Positions 63,787 to 64,000 of a DNA stretch of 64,000 nt are shown piece after piece (position 1 is the first letter of the stretch; every line of letters starts with the position of its first letter). The notes under the pieces were generated by a model. It was not told the DNA's origin and ran no database searches. It saw only the letters and a list, made by a program, of their open reading frames with translations. Origin of the DNA: Epiperipatus broadwayi (lineage: Eukaryota; Onychophora; Udeonychophora; Euonychophora; Peripatidae); assembly GCA_028023455.1 (NCBI GenBank), contig JAQFVV010012535.1, positions 3,126,185-3,190,184 of the forward strand, read 5' to 3'. The translations under genes and the position numbers were made by a program.

Positions 63787-64000
63787 GATTCGAACTCAGA
63801 CTTTCACATGATCCTCAGCTCTACATGCCATCTCATATTGCTGACCCACCTGATCATACACATGTTGAAAAGATAAATAATCACCAATATGCATATTTCA
63901 TGCTAAACCAGCAATCATCAGTTGGTCCAGATTACTATCTCCAGACATATATACAATCAGTGCTCAGCTTTATATTAAGATAACTAATCTTCATACTTTA
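63787..64000 (-). mobile_element. S2 SINE-like repeat with a tRNA B-box (copy 4, runs off the right edge)
   Basis: On the minus strand the sequence AGCACTGATTGTATATATGT, then GACCAACTGATGATTGCTGG, then GATTATTTATCTTTTCAACA matches the S2 family. It continues GATCAGGTGGGTCAGCAATA, then AAAGTCTGAGTTCGAATCCC, a canonical Pol III B-box. No full cloverleaf is formed, so it is not a tRNA gene. The other copies lack this end, so they are truncated or this is a composite. Confidence 0.6.

Noticed and set aside
63787-63860. tRNA gene at the right edge
   Set aside because: Only the B-box is canonical; no complete cloverleaf could be drawn.

Overview
This is an AT-rich, gene-poor stretch of an animal nuclear genome. 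The only host gene I can support is on the minus strand at 28,283-25,864. It is one long exon encoding 803 residues of an Ebony-type beta-alanyl-amine synthase (adenylation domain, carrier domain, amine-selecting domain), with a good splice acceptor in front and a GTAAGT donor behind. Ebony is best known from arthropods, and the spliced structure, microsatellites and retroelements fit an invertebrate bilaterian with a large repeat-rich genome. An arthropod is my first guess; a mollusc or another invertebrate cannot be excluded.

Layout from left to right. 1-2,727 holds the 5' part of a decayed Ty3/gypsy retrotransposon on the minus strand: putative LTR, tRNA-Ser-type primer site, gag, zinc knuckles, protease, RT and RNase H, leaving the window on the left. 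3,796-4,995 is a non-coding element with terminal inverted repeats. 5,260-5,500 is a triplet repeat. 5,814-8,700 is a large foldback element with inner tandem repeats. 9,437-10,915 is a broken RTE-like LINE. 11,043-15,400 is mostly unassignable AT-rich DNA with two copies of a short tRNA-derived SINE. 17,100-20,170 is a cluster of hairpin MITEs, including a 775-bp palindrome. 20,480-22,300 has mariner-like remains and an inverted repeat. 23,541-25,652 has a third SINE, a LINE remnant and a near-perfect hairpin just downstream of the ebony donor. After ebony come a weak RT trace (about 30,070), a 548-bp tetranucleotide array (31,641-32,188), a very AT-rich desert, more palindromes (35.6-38.1 kb, 41.2 kb, 42.3 kb, 47.6-48.4 kb, 52-54 kb, 57.5-58.1 kb), an L1/Tx1-like LINE remnant (39,015-40,980), a C-over-G skewed region ending in promoter-like motifs (43.1-47.1 kb), a fourth SINE (54,558-54,664), a longer RTE-like LINE on the minus strand (62,884-60,462), and at the right edge a hairpin beside a second SINE-like repeat.

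No operon or multi-gene system is present. What stands out is structural: more than a dozen independent hairpin or foldback insertions in 64 kb, from at least seven sequence families, several next to TA microsatellites, and a compact SINE family whose four copies each still carry target-site duplications. The ebony exon is intact while everything around it is decayed, so it is the likely functional unit. Its last exon (about 45-50 codons by comparison with insect Ebony) was not found.
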